Source: Perkinsus olseni (taxonomy: Eukaryota > Perkinsozoa > Perkinsida). From it: 42,533 nucleotides of DNA. The notes under the pieces are model-generated. The model was not told the DNA's origin. It did not search any database and was given only the letters and a program-made list of their open reading frames with translations. Made by a program: the position numbers and the translations under genes. Shown in pieces: positions 10,712 through 21,300 of this stretch. Within the stretch, counting starts at the first letter, position 1; each line of letters starts with the position of its first letter. The stretch covers positions 1-42,533 of the forward strand of contig JABANN010000287.1 of NCBI GenBank assembly GCA_013115125.1, in the 5' to 3' direction.

Positions 10712-12727
10712 ATGATAGCGGGTAGTTCCCACTGGGGTTCTTCAGTTGTGATGATGCCTTGCAATCTGGAGGAGGATCTCCCGATCTTCGTGTATTATGG
10801 TGATACTGAAGAGCTATCTTTGTTGGGTGGGGCTGAAGACGCTGGAGGGATCGACAAGATCGTCGTTGATGAATTCAGAGTGGGTAGAGTCCGGTGAAAA
10901 ATAGTTGCCCAGAGTTGATGTAAATCTTTTTTGCTGTGATTATTTTTCTATAGTAGCCGAGCAGCGGGATCGGAAAGAGCGCGAAGTCCTTCTCTCACCT
11001 GAGGTGGCATACGTTGATATTATACGGGAACTCTACTTGTCGTTGGTCTATTGATGCTTGTGCCAACTCGTGGCAATAGTAGCACCACTGCTGGTTGTTT
11101 TGCCCACCATAGTGCTGTGGCTGCTGCAGTTACGGGGCTTCATCATAGTTCGGCATGCGTATCCTCGCATGCAGCAGAGGGTGCTGCAGGAGGTTGCCGC
11201 ATTCTTCGCACTGGACGACGAGGAGAAGGCGGCCATTGCGGGTGGCGATGGTATGCGGAAGATCAAAGGGCGTCCTGTTGGGTGATCGGTCTTGGGCTCA
11301 TTGGCTTCCTTATGGGCAGCATATTCTGCAGCGTTAACGCTAATGCTTATCTACGATCGAAGATGCGCATGGACTGGGCTGGTCTTTCAGTCCGACTGGT
11401 GGATTCCATTGACTTTCGAAATGGTAGAAGGAATTTTTCTCTTGGTATTATGCTGACGTTTTACGATAATAGTATCTAGTGATGTTGGCCGTCTCGATCT
11501 CGGACGGAAGTCCTGGCTTTTCTCATCTCATGCAGCTCTAACTAGGGTGCTCAACTTCGCTGTGGTCACAGCGTCATCAGCAGCAGCTCGACCTTTGTCG
11601 CAGATAGTGAGCTTGGACGACTGTGTGAAGCCCCTCAGGTACTCTCGTCGTGGATCTTCCGAGTTCGTCGATCTCCACCTCGCGCACAGCAAGGGCGGCA
11701 GAGGGCTCGTACCGTCGGGTTTCGATTCGACTCGTCTGAGAGTCCCTGTACTGGGCCATGTGTCAAGTGCTGCTGGAATCGCAAGGGCACTATGCCGCTG
11801 TATCGAGAGATACTTGACGGGAAGTGATGGTAGTGCCTCGGGCGTGCGCTTTGGTTTCGATTTCACAGCGAAATTAGCAATATTCTGGTCCTTCATAGGT
11901 TCTACGGCTCTAGAAAGCTGTGTTGATTTCCTGTCGACGGAGCCTTCAGAAGAGGGCGTGTCCAATTCGACCGTACGGTTTTGCCACTACAGCGCCGGGG
12001 CTGGAGGTTTCGAGCCGCATACGGACACCAGCTTCTTCACGGTGCGGGAAGATACGTTTTGATGCCACTGCTGTCCGTCAATGAATTCATCCTCAAGGCT
12101 GTTGTCTTACTCTTCACGCAGGGGTTGCCGCGGACATGGTGACGGCTTCACAGACGCGCTCTCTTTGTAAGCGTTGATGGCTCTTGGTCACCCAGTTTTC
12201 AGGTGATCGCTTCCGCTGGTCGGAGCAAGGCGTCGTCGCTGGAGATTCTGAGCCCTGGAGGGAACGAGTGGCGAGCGATTGATAGGCTTATTGCCGATGA
12301 CTCGTCGGTTGTTGTCTTTCCTGGCGACTATATGGCCATCATCTCGAAGGAAGCCGTTCCTGCAGCAGTAGGTTGGGGGCTCGGTTCGGGAGCTGTGGAT
12401 CGGGCTATCTTCTGTGGAAGGTGCATCGGAGCACGGCAGGGTCATCGCGCGAGGATCGTATCTCGGTGCCGATTCTGTTCAGAACCAGGAAGGGAGCGTA
12501 TTGGCCTGGGAGAATGAAGGGGATGCTGGATTGCGATGGTGAGTTTAGCCCTGTCTCCAACGCTGGACCAGCCGGATGGCTCTTCGGTAGAACCCCTGCC
12601 GATGGATGACTTGGAAGCTTTCTGCTCTGTTAAGCGAAAGCGGCAGGCGGCGGAACACCGGGACGAAGGAGATAATTGGATACTCAGCACGCGGGATGTT
12701 GGGGCGTCCAGCATGATGACGAGTTAA
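10712..12727 (+). CDS. 2-oxoglutarate/Fe(II)-dependent dioxygenase, isopenicillin N synthase-like
   Basis: Exons 10712-10883, 10954-11045, 11130-11250, 11391-11423, 11473-12041, 12203-12367, 12421-12538 and 12591-12727 stay in phase throughout, giving 468 residues. The N-terminal helical part has GFIIVRHAYPRM and AAFFALDDEEKAAI, the usual start of this family. The jelly-roll core has the iron ligands in FEPHTDTSFFT (His, Asp) and VHRSTAG (distal His). The 2-oxoglutarate-binding Arg-x-Ser is in RISVPILF. The family hydroxylates or desaturates small molecules; the substrate cannot be read from sequence. A C-terminal extension of about 45 residues after DCDG is charged and unlike the family. The long fifth exon may contain further short introns. 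The start is the first suitable ATG and is uncertain. Confidence 0.82.
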
Positions 12728-12960
12728 CGTCTTGTTTCCGCTGGCAGTGGTCTCTTGTGTCTGAAAGCTCTATTAATTCGTGGAGAAAATTCCGCGTTGT
12801 ATATGTCCCAGTGGTTGCGCCTCGCTGACCAGATCAACGATCGTTTCCTCTGTACGGGCTGCAGCAGGTGGTGCCCGGATTCTGCTTCGTGTTTTTTGCT
12901 CTCCGAGCTTGTTTGGCTTCCTGTACATCCCAACGACTAAGCTCAGTGTGAGCAGCTTTT

Positions 12961-14314
12961 ATGAGTGCATTTGCCCGTTGTTTCTTCCAACCGAATACCC
13001 TTCGGCGATTTGCCGGTGTCGCAGGAGCCTCGCTGGTGGCGGGAGGGATGGCGAGAAACAGTTTACGGCCGAACCGGTGCTGGGCCGAGGAGATGTCGGC
13101 CGGGCAGAGATTAATGGACCCGCCGAAACGCGAGCAGCGGAATTTGTCCCAGGTGAGTATCTGACAAGCTTCTGGGTCGACTGCGAGGCCGAGCACCGTC
13201 GCAACAGTATATCGCATACGAACTGAGGATTTCGCTCGATGTGTGACAGTCTCGTCGATCGACCCGGACTAGGTCTGGCACATCGTTGACTCGTCTGGCT
13301 TGAGTTCGACATACGTGCGGGCCAGGTTATACGGCCCGTGTGACTTACGGGGAATTTACTTACCGCGGTTGCTCGCTTGGTGGGTATTTGGCTTGCTGCG
13401 AGGTGATGCGCCGTTGCGTCAGGTCATGGCCGATACCAACCTTGGGGAGGTGGCGGAGCCTCTCAGCTTCGGCATGATATCAGGATTCTGTAGCGGATTC
13501 TTTCTTAAGAAAGTGGGCAATGGGGTGACACTTGATGGGATCTCTCCTTACGGAGTTCGTGGTGCGGCTCCGGAGCTGTCAGTTCCTGAAACTCCTCGCG
13601 GGCCTCGCGTACTCTACGGCATATCCTGCTAGCCATAATCGGCGCCGTGTCACCATTGGAGCGCGATACGTTTGATGGTGCTGTTATTCGTGCAGGTTGG
13701 CAAGGCGGCAGCAGTGACTTTCGGGGTCGTGTTTGTGACGTTCCAAGCTGCAGCTCAGGCAGGGTATGTCAATGTGAACTGGGACGCGGTAGGTGTGCAT
13801 CTGTGAAGGACGAGAGAATGAGCGTCTCTACTCGACGATTGTGCAGTATATAGAATCTATATTATAGATCTGGGATGTCGACCTTGTGCATGTCAGTAAC
13901 CGTATGGCAGGATTCGCTTCTTGCTTGATGAAGTGAGTGTAGGTACAGCGTGATGTGATGAAGGGTTTAGACATGGATGGTGACGGAGAAGTGACTGAGA
14001 TGGATGCGCGAGAAGTAAGAGAAAGGATTAAAGTTGATGCTGGGCCGGCGATGGTGCCCATAAATCGTACAAGTGTAACGTGAAGGGCCACGTATAGCGT
14101 GAACGCTACTGCTGACTCATTCAACTTGTATCGTGTGTGACTGGGCGTTTCACCTTCTTAGTGGGTGTAACTCCACCGCTCACTCAGCCTAGCGGGTTAC
14201 GATGGTGGCTTGAGTCAGGCGGTAGTGCGAGCGGTTAACTACCTCACGGAGAACACAGGGATCGCTGCCGGAAGCTTTATGGCTGGTTTCGTCTTGGGCG
14301 TCAGGAAGGGATGA
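12961..14314 (+). CDS. FUN14 domain protein, mitochondrial outer membrane type
   Basis: Exons 12961-13152, 13423-13512, 13696-13788, 13943-14014 and 14219-14314 join in phase; 180 residues. Residues 1-40 are rich in Arg, Ser and Ala with no acids, like a mitochondrial targeting sequence. The FUN14 domain follows: EPLSFGMISGFCSGFFLKK, VGKAAAVTFGVVFVTFQ, AGYVNVNWDA and a last membrane segment GIAAGSFMAGFVLGVRKG. Exon 4 encodes DMDGDGEVTEMD, a complete EF-hand calcium loop pattern where the family has a degenerate one. FUN14 proteins such as FUNDC1 take part in mitophagy and ER-mitochondria contacts in animals; the role in protists is not known to me. Intron 3 holds a zigzag palindrome. Confidence 0.88.
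13848..13869. repeat. Zigzag palindrome (centres 13855, 13862)
   Basis: ATATAGA-a-TCTATAT is followed, sharing one arm, by ATCTATA-t-TATAGAT. Both are 7-1-7 and their centres are 7 nt apart. It lies in FUN14 intron 3. Confidence 0.95.
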
Positions 14315-14811
14315 ACGTTGTAGCATTGCCAATTTAGTTTTTCTGCATCTCTTGTTTGCTGACAGTGGGTGGTTGCGTTGTTCAATGTGGGATATTGAGC
14401 GTGGATCTTCTAGGTAAATCGTACTCGAGTTCTTTCCTCTGAAAGCCCCTTCGTTGCAAGTTGTAGCTTACAATCTATCATGTGCTGAGGCGGCGTGCTG
14501 TCGTACATTTGCTGCTGCCTAGACTTTCCAGCAAACAGCATGACAGAGGTGACCACAGTCAGTCGTGGTAGGCTGCCAAGGTAGCGCCGTCGGGAGACGT
14601 ACAGGTGCGGGTGCCGACCTTCCCTGACGCGTTGTGAAATTTGAGGAAGACCGGAGTCGTGAATATCGACAGGAACACGGTGAGTAGAGCCTGCCGGTGA
14701 ATGACAGGCTGATGGAGCCGTTAAAATTTTGTCTAGTATGATAGGTGCTTACTGCGCTCACTAAGCATAGTTTGTGCAGCTGTTCGAATCAGCAGGTTTT
14801 GCAAAGTTTGG

Positions 14812-14832
14812 CGAAATCATTTCGTCGAAATG
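14812..14832. repeat. Zigzag palindrome (centres 14818, 14825)
   Basis: CGAAAT-c-ATTTCG overlaps CATTTCG-t-CGAAATG. The arms are 6 and 7 nt, with centres 7 nt apart. Confidence 0.95.
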
Positions 14833-15212
14833 TATCTCAAAATTTGCCCACCGCCCTCATAAGCCACCGACGGTGAGCGCAGCATGGCTGCTGGGGGGCG
14901 AAACACAATGTTCGTGGGCGCAGGCATTCCTCCATCATGGATAGCAAGATCTGCAATACAAGTGGGGCCTTAGTCGCTGCTCCTTGTGGCTCGCCGGAGA
15001 ATAGTTGGTGATCCGTGAATACTAGGGCCTCCTAGGTATGATAAACACATTGATTAGCTGGGCGGTCATCAATGATTTTCATACTTGACGGTGAAGCCTT
15101 GGCCAGGGATGTCAGCACCGACGGCTTCATCTCACAGCGAGATTCTCACTGACTCAAATGAGATGGTATTATTAATGAGGTGAGATGTGGTCTTGTGCGT
15201 GGGTGCGATCGA

Positions 15213-15234
15213 AGAGTAGCCTACTCTGAGTAGG
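15213..15234. repeat. Zigzag palindrome (centres 15220, 15227)
   Basis: AGAGTAG-c-CTACTCT overlaps CCTACTC-t-GAGTAGG. Both are 7-1-7 with centres 7 nt apart. CCTCT-g-AGAGG follows at 15241-15251. Confidence 0.95.
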
Positions 15235-15278
15235 AGGTCGCCTCTGAGAGGTGTACTATGGGACCTACTCATTAGGAC

Positions 15279-15319
15279 ATGTGCATTAGGACTCCTAAAT
15301 TAGGAGTCCTAATGCACAT
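15279..15319. repeat. 41-bp palindrome built of four alternating 6-mers
   Basis: The whole element is 20-1-20 around a at 15299. Its core reads TTAGGA-c-TCCTAA-a-TTAGGA-g-TCCTAA, so dyad centres fall at 15292, 15299 and 15306, each 7 nt apart. It looks like the zigzag unit carried one step further. Confidence 0.95.
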
Positions 15320-15479
15320 TGCTGACCTTATTTTCGAAGCTATTTGTGAAGTCAAAGGAGATGGCATCCCGCGGGAGAGTTGTTGTGGCGAGGCGTGAGG
15401 CGGCTGCATAACAATGAAGAAGATTCCTAATCTGTTCAATAAACCGGACAATCCTTGCTCTCTGGCGTACATGTAATTT

Positions 15480-16565
15480 GTTCGGGGCGTGACCGCTGCG
15501 GGAAACCTTCTGATACTCGGGGCTGCTCAACGCGGAGTCAACGAGCAAGTTGCGATTCATCAGAGTATCGTATCGCTGAGCGGAGTAACTCACTCCGCGC
15601 CAGTTCCAACTTCGCGATCTTCTCCCCATGATCAAGGATTATGCGTTATGTGGAAGGCCTTCGCCGCACCATTGACGAATCGTCAAGAAACGATGCCGGA
15701 TGGTTGGCAGCGGTTATCGGCTTTAGGTGAGGGAGGGAATTTCCCTTAGGGAAAAAGCTTTCTATGTCTTTTTGATTAGCGCACTTGCTATGACCCTGAT
15801 CCCAGGGTGTATTCTCTTAATCAGCGGATGAGGCAGATCGGAGGGTCGGTCCTTTATTTCGTCGGTAGTACCGGCTCGGTACCAAGGTCAAGAAACCTTG
15901 CGCTGGGGTGAATTGGAACGTGGAAAATCAGGACTCTTCAAGCAAGAGGGCCTGTCGGCTTCCCAATATCTTGCATATATGTTACCCCATTCGGTAATAG
16001 AGAACCAACCGAAACCACCTGCGGGGACCATAAGTTATGGTCTATAACGGCAGACCGCAAAAAAACTACAACGGATATGATGACCGTAATGTGATTCGCC
16101 CATACCTCGATTCACTTATTCACCCTCGTTGAGTCCTCAGCCCTCTCAGCTAGTCGGGCTATAGATATGGCAAAACTGCTGTCGCGTTCGCACAATGTAA
16201 AACGCACCGCTGTTGTGTGTGTTTTGCTAGTGTCGGACGGTAATCATGAGTTCAAGTTTCCCGGGTAGAAAAATGTTCTCTTGTCGGAAAATACCGGAAA
16301 CTTGAGCTTCCATAATCTGCTTGAAACTGATACTCGGTTATTGAGTCGAAGTAGGTACAGTGCGAGGAGATGAAAGTAGAGATGTGCGTGGATGGAAAAT
16401 GCTGCATGAAGAGAATGTGGCTTCGAATCTGCCACCAGTCGCTGGAGATGCCGAATCTACCATGGGCCGCGTTAATTGTCTTCGTAAGGATGAAGGCTCG
16501 TCGGGGAATAGATGAGGGACTAGATTGTACTGTTGCATTGCAGGGTGCCAATGCTCAATGTAGAT
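15480..16565 (+). pseudogene. Decayed gene copy 1 of an unknown family
   Basis: This block is repeated in diverged form at 17125-18000. Three stretches keep the same plus-strand frame in both, which is a coding signature: VNEQVAIHQSIVSL (15537-15578) against VNEQVAAIQRIVSL; SNLPPVAGDAEST (16425-16463) against SNLPPSAGDAGST; and GLDCTVALQ (about 16516-16542) against GLDNRVSLQ. Between them I see no credible exons and several stops. I do not recognise the family. It may be a broken gene or one with very divergent exons. A single 7-1-7 palindrome (15672-15686) and a zigzag (15734-15754) lie inside. Confidence 0.45.
15672..15754. repeat. Odd palindrome and zigzag (centres 15679; 15740, 15747)
   Basis: TTGACGA-a-TCGTCAA at 15672-15686 stands alone. 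At 15734-15754 AGGGAA-t-TTCCCT overlaps TTTCCCT-t-AGGGAAA, with centres 7 nt apart. Confidence 0.93.
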
Positions 16566-17124
16566 AATCACTTTCACTTTGAGCTAGACTGCAGTGCTGT
16601 GTTTACGACGGAAAAAGTTTTGCAGCCGATGTAGCTGCATATCGTCGGATCTTTCCTTCGGCCCTGGCTCCGACTCTGCGATATTCCTGCTACTTCCGTA
16701 TAACGTTAAGATTCTGGCGTTGTTCGCTTACAAGGCGCCTGCCTATTCCCGAAGTCGGAACATCGAAGCCGGGGAGGTGGACTTTGAAGGACCACTGACC
16801 GCAGCCGGTGCCGCACCAGAAGGGTTCCGAGGAGACAGAAGTGCGCGTTGGCCAATTCGGCCACTACTCCCAGTGTTGCTTCTCAGCGAGGAGATATACG
16901 AGGATACCTAGTATCAGTGCGTTGTACAAAAGCAGCAATGGGCGCCAAATTCCCGGAATATGCCCTACTCGCTGGGGTTCCAGTATAACAGCGCTTGAAC
17001 CTTTGGGACTATCTTGGGCTGCGATTCTGGCTGTCGTCGAGCACGTGGAGCACGGACTCGCGGTTACGTGAGCTGAACGTATTATTTCAAATCTTTGATC
17101 ATTGGTTTGTCAAGCATTGGAGCT
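16566..17124. other. Spacer between the two decayed copies
   Basis: A plus-strand frame at 16594-16911 contains an Ile/Leu-rich stretch followed by SRSRNIEAGEVDFEGPLTAA, which reads like protein. It has no counterpart after the second copy and no motif I recognise. It may be a lost exon of the same gene. Confidence 0.25.
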
Positions 17125-18000
17125 CCTCGCTCGTCTGAAACCTTCTGATGCCCGAGGCTTCTCAACGCGAAGTCAATGAGCAGGTTGCGGCCATTCAGCG
17201 CATCGTGTCGCTGAGAGGAGTTAGTACATATGGAACATTCCAGCTCATCCAGCTATATGTACTCACCATCCCTGCTACGACAAGCCGTGTTTGGCAATAG
17301 GTTGGAGTCGACGGTATTGACACCCTCATTTTCTGTGAGGATTGCGCTGGTGCTTTTTCCAACACTCTTCAACCCGAGTAGCGGGTACCAAGCGCATCAC
17401 TATGACATCGCATGCGCGACCATGTGGTTGTTACCGAGCAGATAATTATGCCGCGGTGCCCCTGCCTCAACTCACTCCTTCGTTTGCGTTCAGTCCTTAG
17501 CTTTGAGTTAGTCCTACTGAAGATAGGGCGAACTGATCTCCGAGAACAGTTCTCACGTCTCGACCACTGCTGTTTGTGGTCTACTAGCTTCTAATGGCAA
17601 TCACGAGCTAGAAATTACTGGAATAACAAAAAATCTAGATTTCCGAGTCCACAACTGATTTCTATCCGAAAAATGTCGGAAATCTGAGCCTTAACAATCT
17701 TTTCGAAAGTGACACTTGTGATTGATCGAAAATAGGTACGGCGCGAGGAGGCGAGATGTATGGATGGACAGGCAGAACATCTGCCGTAGATCCTACCTGA
17801 GACGAACGTGCCTTCGAACTTGCCACCATCTGCTGGAGATGCTGGCTCTACGGAAGGGCGCGTCCATCTGATGATCGGATATCATATGATGGACTCCATC
17901 ATATGATATGATGGATATGATTCATATCCGACGGGATAGGAGCTTATCGAGGAGTAGAGAGCGGGCTTGATAATCGAGTATCACTGCAGAGTGCAACTGT
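17125..18000 (+). pseudogene. Decayed gene copy 2 of the same unknown family
   Basis: Partner of the block at 15480-16565, offset about 1.65 kb at the first exon. It keeps NLLMPEASQREVNEQVAAIQ, then NVPSNLPPSAGDAGSTEGRV (17796-17855), then GLDNRVSLQ, all on the plus strand with substitutions that mostly preserve the protein. Relative to copy 1 it is about 45 nt longer just where the palindrome chain at 17879-17929 sits, which suggests that the chain was inserted. Confidence 0.45.
17879..17929. repeat. Chain of three overlapping odd palindromes
   Basis: Centres lie at 17894 (15-1-15), 17905 (10-1-10) and 17921 (8-1-8). Each palindrome reuses part of the arm of the one before. All have one central base. 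Spacing here is 11 and 16 nt, not 7. Confidence 0.95.
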
Positions 18001-18335
18001 TCTGCTCCATGATGTCCATTTCCCAGGTCCGAAGCGATTTTGACCACATGCATGTCCGTGCTCTTACGAAAAGGGATTTCTTTGATCGACTGAGGGGAAG
18101 GGCGACTGAGACTCGGTCACGTCGACCGTCGCTGGAAGAACGCAGGGGAAGGCCATCTTCGGTGATTTCATATCTTTTCTTGACGCCAGGAACAATTGAG
18201 AGATTCATAACCAGTTCAGTCTCGGTGATGCGTTGTGTGTTTCCTCTGGGGAGCGGAGAGTCCTAGGGGGGAAGAACGACTGGTGCTGGGATTGAACTCG
18301 AGTCCTCCATAAGTTCATCTTCCGAACACCCATCT
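18001..18335. other. Spacer with a tRNA-like 3' half on the minus strand
   Basis: On the minus strand, about 18356-18262, a B-box-like GAGTTCAATCCC follows an A-box-like TAGCACGGAGCAG at tRNA-like distance. The stems do not pair as a real tRNA, so this is at most a tRNA-derived remnant overlapping the start of the next gene. Confidence 0.25.
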
Positions 18336-21300
18336 ATGATAACTGCTCCGTGCTACACTACCACTAAGTACTCAGCTGCAGCTCTACTACACCTTCGCCG
18401 AGCGTTTTCGGTGACGTTGAAGGAGCAGGCAAAGCTGCTGGAGGCCACCAAGTGGGACAAGCTACCCGAGGGTGACTGGTTGCGGCAGGATCCGAAGGGG
18501 ATGAAGAAGACTCTTGATTGCCGGAGTATAGCGGCCTTACAGGTAGGTCAAGTGGTTCAGCAACAGCAAATGTGGCTGGGTCAGTGGTATTCGCCTGGTG
18601 GTTGGACGATATGCTTCTGTGTTACTCATTGTTCGCCAGCTGTCAGACGCCCTCCAATTTTCTCTGCGCTGTGTGTGTTATAGTCCAACGCCAGTAGCAC
18701 CTAGGCTTAGCTAGACTTTCACCGAAGTGATACTGACTGGGCCGGTGCATGGCGACGGAGGCAAGACTCAGTGCCCAACTTCCTAATTCCTGTCTCACTT
18801 CGGTCGCAAGACAGCAACATTGCCTTTGTCTGCAGAACCTATCGGAGCTGTTCTGGGACGAGAGTGTGACGGGCCCTACAGCGAGGAAGGAGTTACTGAA
18901 GCGCGTGAAGGCATGGGAGGCTGCCATCGACAAGAGAGCGAGTCAACCTGCGGCTGCCTGGAGAATGCTAGTCGCGGCGCGGAAGGCGGTAAGCAGGGAA
19001 TGGGAGGAGGGCTCCTCTGCAGAACTGTCAGTTCTGAACCGAACCATTGAGTGGATGATCCACCCGATCCACCGCGGATCGGATGCGAACCTTGCAGCTC
19101 TGGTTTCGCCTTTTGGGCCTTCGAGAAAAATCACTCGCGATTCTCTTCTTGTCAGTATTACGTCGCGACCAGCAACCTCGAGGCGGCCAACGCGGTGACT
19201 AGGGCCTTGGCGGAGTGTCGAGGAAGGGCGGACATCAGCGATGTGAGATACCGTATACGTCGTGTCTCGCAGCCGTCTCCGTCGTTATCTCGTTGGCGGA
19301 GTGAATTGTCTCCCCGAACTGTGTGCTTCGTCCATACGATTCGTACGCACACGCCACACCAGTAGGACAACTTGTCCACGACAAGTGGTTGTGTCATAAA
19401 TTTAAGCTCTATTAGGTGTAGGGGCACTCGCCGCTGTGGCTCGATGATACTCAGCGCGCGGGAGGGTACTAACCGTAAAGGAGGTCTTTCGGATTCAGTT
19501 CTAGGCTTCCGACAGTACACTGTGCCCGCGTGTCGTTGTATGGTGGAGAGCTCGGTCGATGCAGATGCTCCAATCGTCATCACCGGAGAAGTCTTGCGAT
19601 GCCTCCGCGAGGACCTTCGAGGACACTATGGATGACCTCAGCTCCGTACCCATGCAGAGACGAACGTGAGCCTCGGGGCCTCGGGTAGCTTCGCCTGGCC
19701 GATCGTAGCTGATGCCGCTGAAAAGCGTGCCATGACATGGTCTTATTAACATCAAGTCTTCTCAAGTTTCGAGACCCTTTTTTCTTTCACCAAGCGACAT
19801 TGTTTTCATCTCCATCAATATTCTTCAGCATATCTTTGTCCTTATTTCCTCTAATAGTATCTGGTGGTAACTTGTCCGGCAGATTTTGTATTTTCACCTG
19901 AACCATATTGAGCTAATCTCGCCAATAGAAATTACTCCATTTCGGGTCTCTGTAATGCTTCGCGAGGCTCCTATTATGTGTCGTCTATACCAGAAGAGGA
20001 TATCATTACTGCTCCTCAGGTTCAGCGAGCAGCCTATCGTTGTTCTGAGCGCAGGAGAGATCGCTTCGGCCGATGAGGTCATCCACGATGACCAGATAGC
20101 GTTCAGAGCGCCGCAGGCCACCGCAGCACGGGACAAGCGGATTCCTGACGTGAGGCGGGAACTATGATCTGTTTATGCGATTACGCTGATACATCCGACT
20201 GTCTTCGTACCGTATCTTTTGTACGTGTACGTGTAATGCTGGGGTCGAGCCGAATTCGTGGAGGTCGGCATGTCAGCTGGATGAGTTAGGAAATTTGTGG
20301 TATTCGCAGGATGCTCCTATACATAAATGTTGTGATCAAGAGAATCTCCCGAGTAAGATCGAAAATACTGCTCGATCGGTAACCCTGACACCAGTGCACT
20401 AGCGGGTGTAGTAGTAGAACAGAATATAAGTAGATTGGGCTCATAGTGAACGAGATAGAGCAGATAGAAAAGCAGAGTAGCTGACGTGATGCAAGTTGAT
20501 AACGGGACACTAAGATGATGGAGCTAGTGTTCATCATACGGTGTGGTAGTGTGCTATGTAGACTGCGCACCAGCGTACTTCATAATCATTCGTCTTACGA
20601 AATTCTCTCTGAGTCCACTCGTATGCAATTTAACAGCAAAGTGTGCGATGAAGACCCTGCCGTGTCAGGTTCGTGCGGAAATACTGAGCGGTTCGCTGGT
20701 CGGCTCTGATCCTGATAACATCCTCGATCGGCAGCATCGGATGGTATTTGCAACGAATCTTCCCTTTGGAGTCACTCGAGAAGACATCGCCCATGCGCTC
20801 GGGAATGTGAGCATGGGGGTGCTTGCCGACTGCTGTGCTGAAGTAGCTTTTTCGGTATGAATTGCAAGAGTGCCAGCTCTCATCGGAACCCTGTATTAAG
20901 ATGTGGTATATTCATTGGTAGTATAGGTCATCGTATCATGAGTAGTGTGAGCTAATAATGCCTCGTGACTTCGCAGTTTCAACCACGATGTGAAAAACGA
21001 ATATCACATCGCGGTTTTCTGGTTTTTCATCTCGGTAAAATTGGACTACGCTGTGCGGGTGAAACTTCATCTATATTACAGATAAATAGATATCTCACCC
21101 ACAATAAGTATAAATCTATGAGAATGGTTATGCTTATAACATCCGCTATACGGAAGCGATTACGCTCTAACGAGGTGCTGCAGTGGTTAGTCAATGCCTG
21201 CTCACTGATGTCAGATTGGTCGCATCGTTGACGTTGAGATATTCAACAGTCGAGCGTCGAGTGCTGATGCCATCTCGAACAGCTCTCAGAACTTCGTGGC

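Larger units (their letters stand above)
14315..15479. other. Intergenic stretch, no gene seen
   Basis: No exon chain with conserved composition can be supported on either strand. It carries three palindrome sites (14812, 15213, 15279). Short minus-strand frames at 14519-14761 and 15272-15635 have no recognisable motif. Confidence 0.55.
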
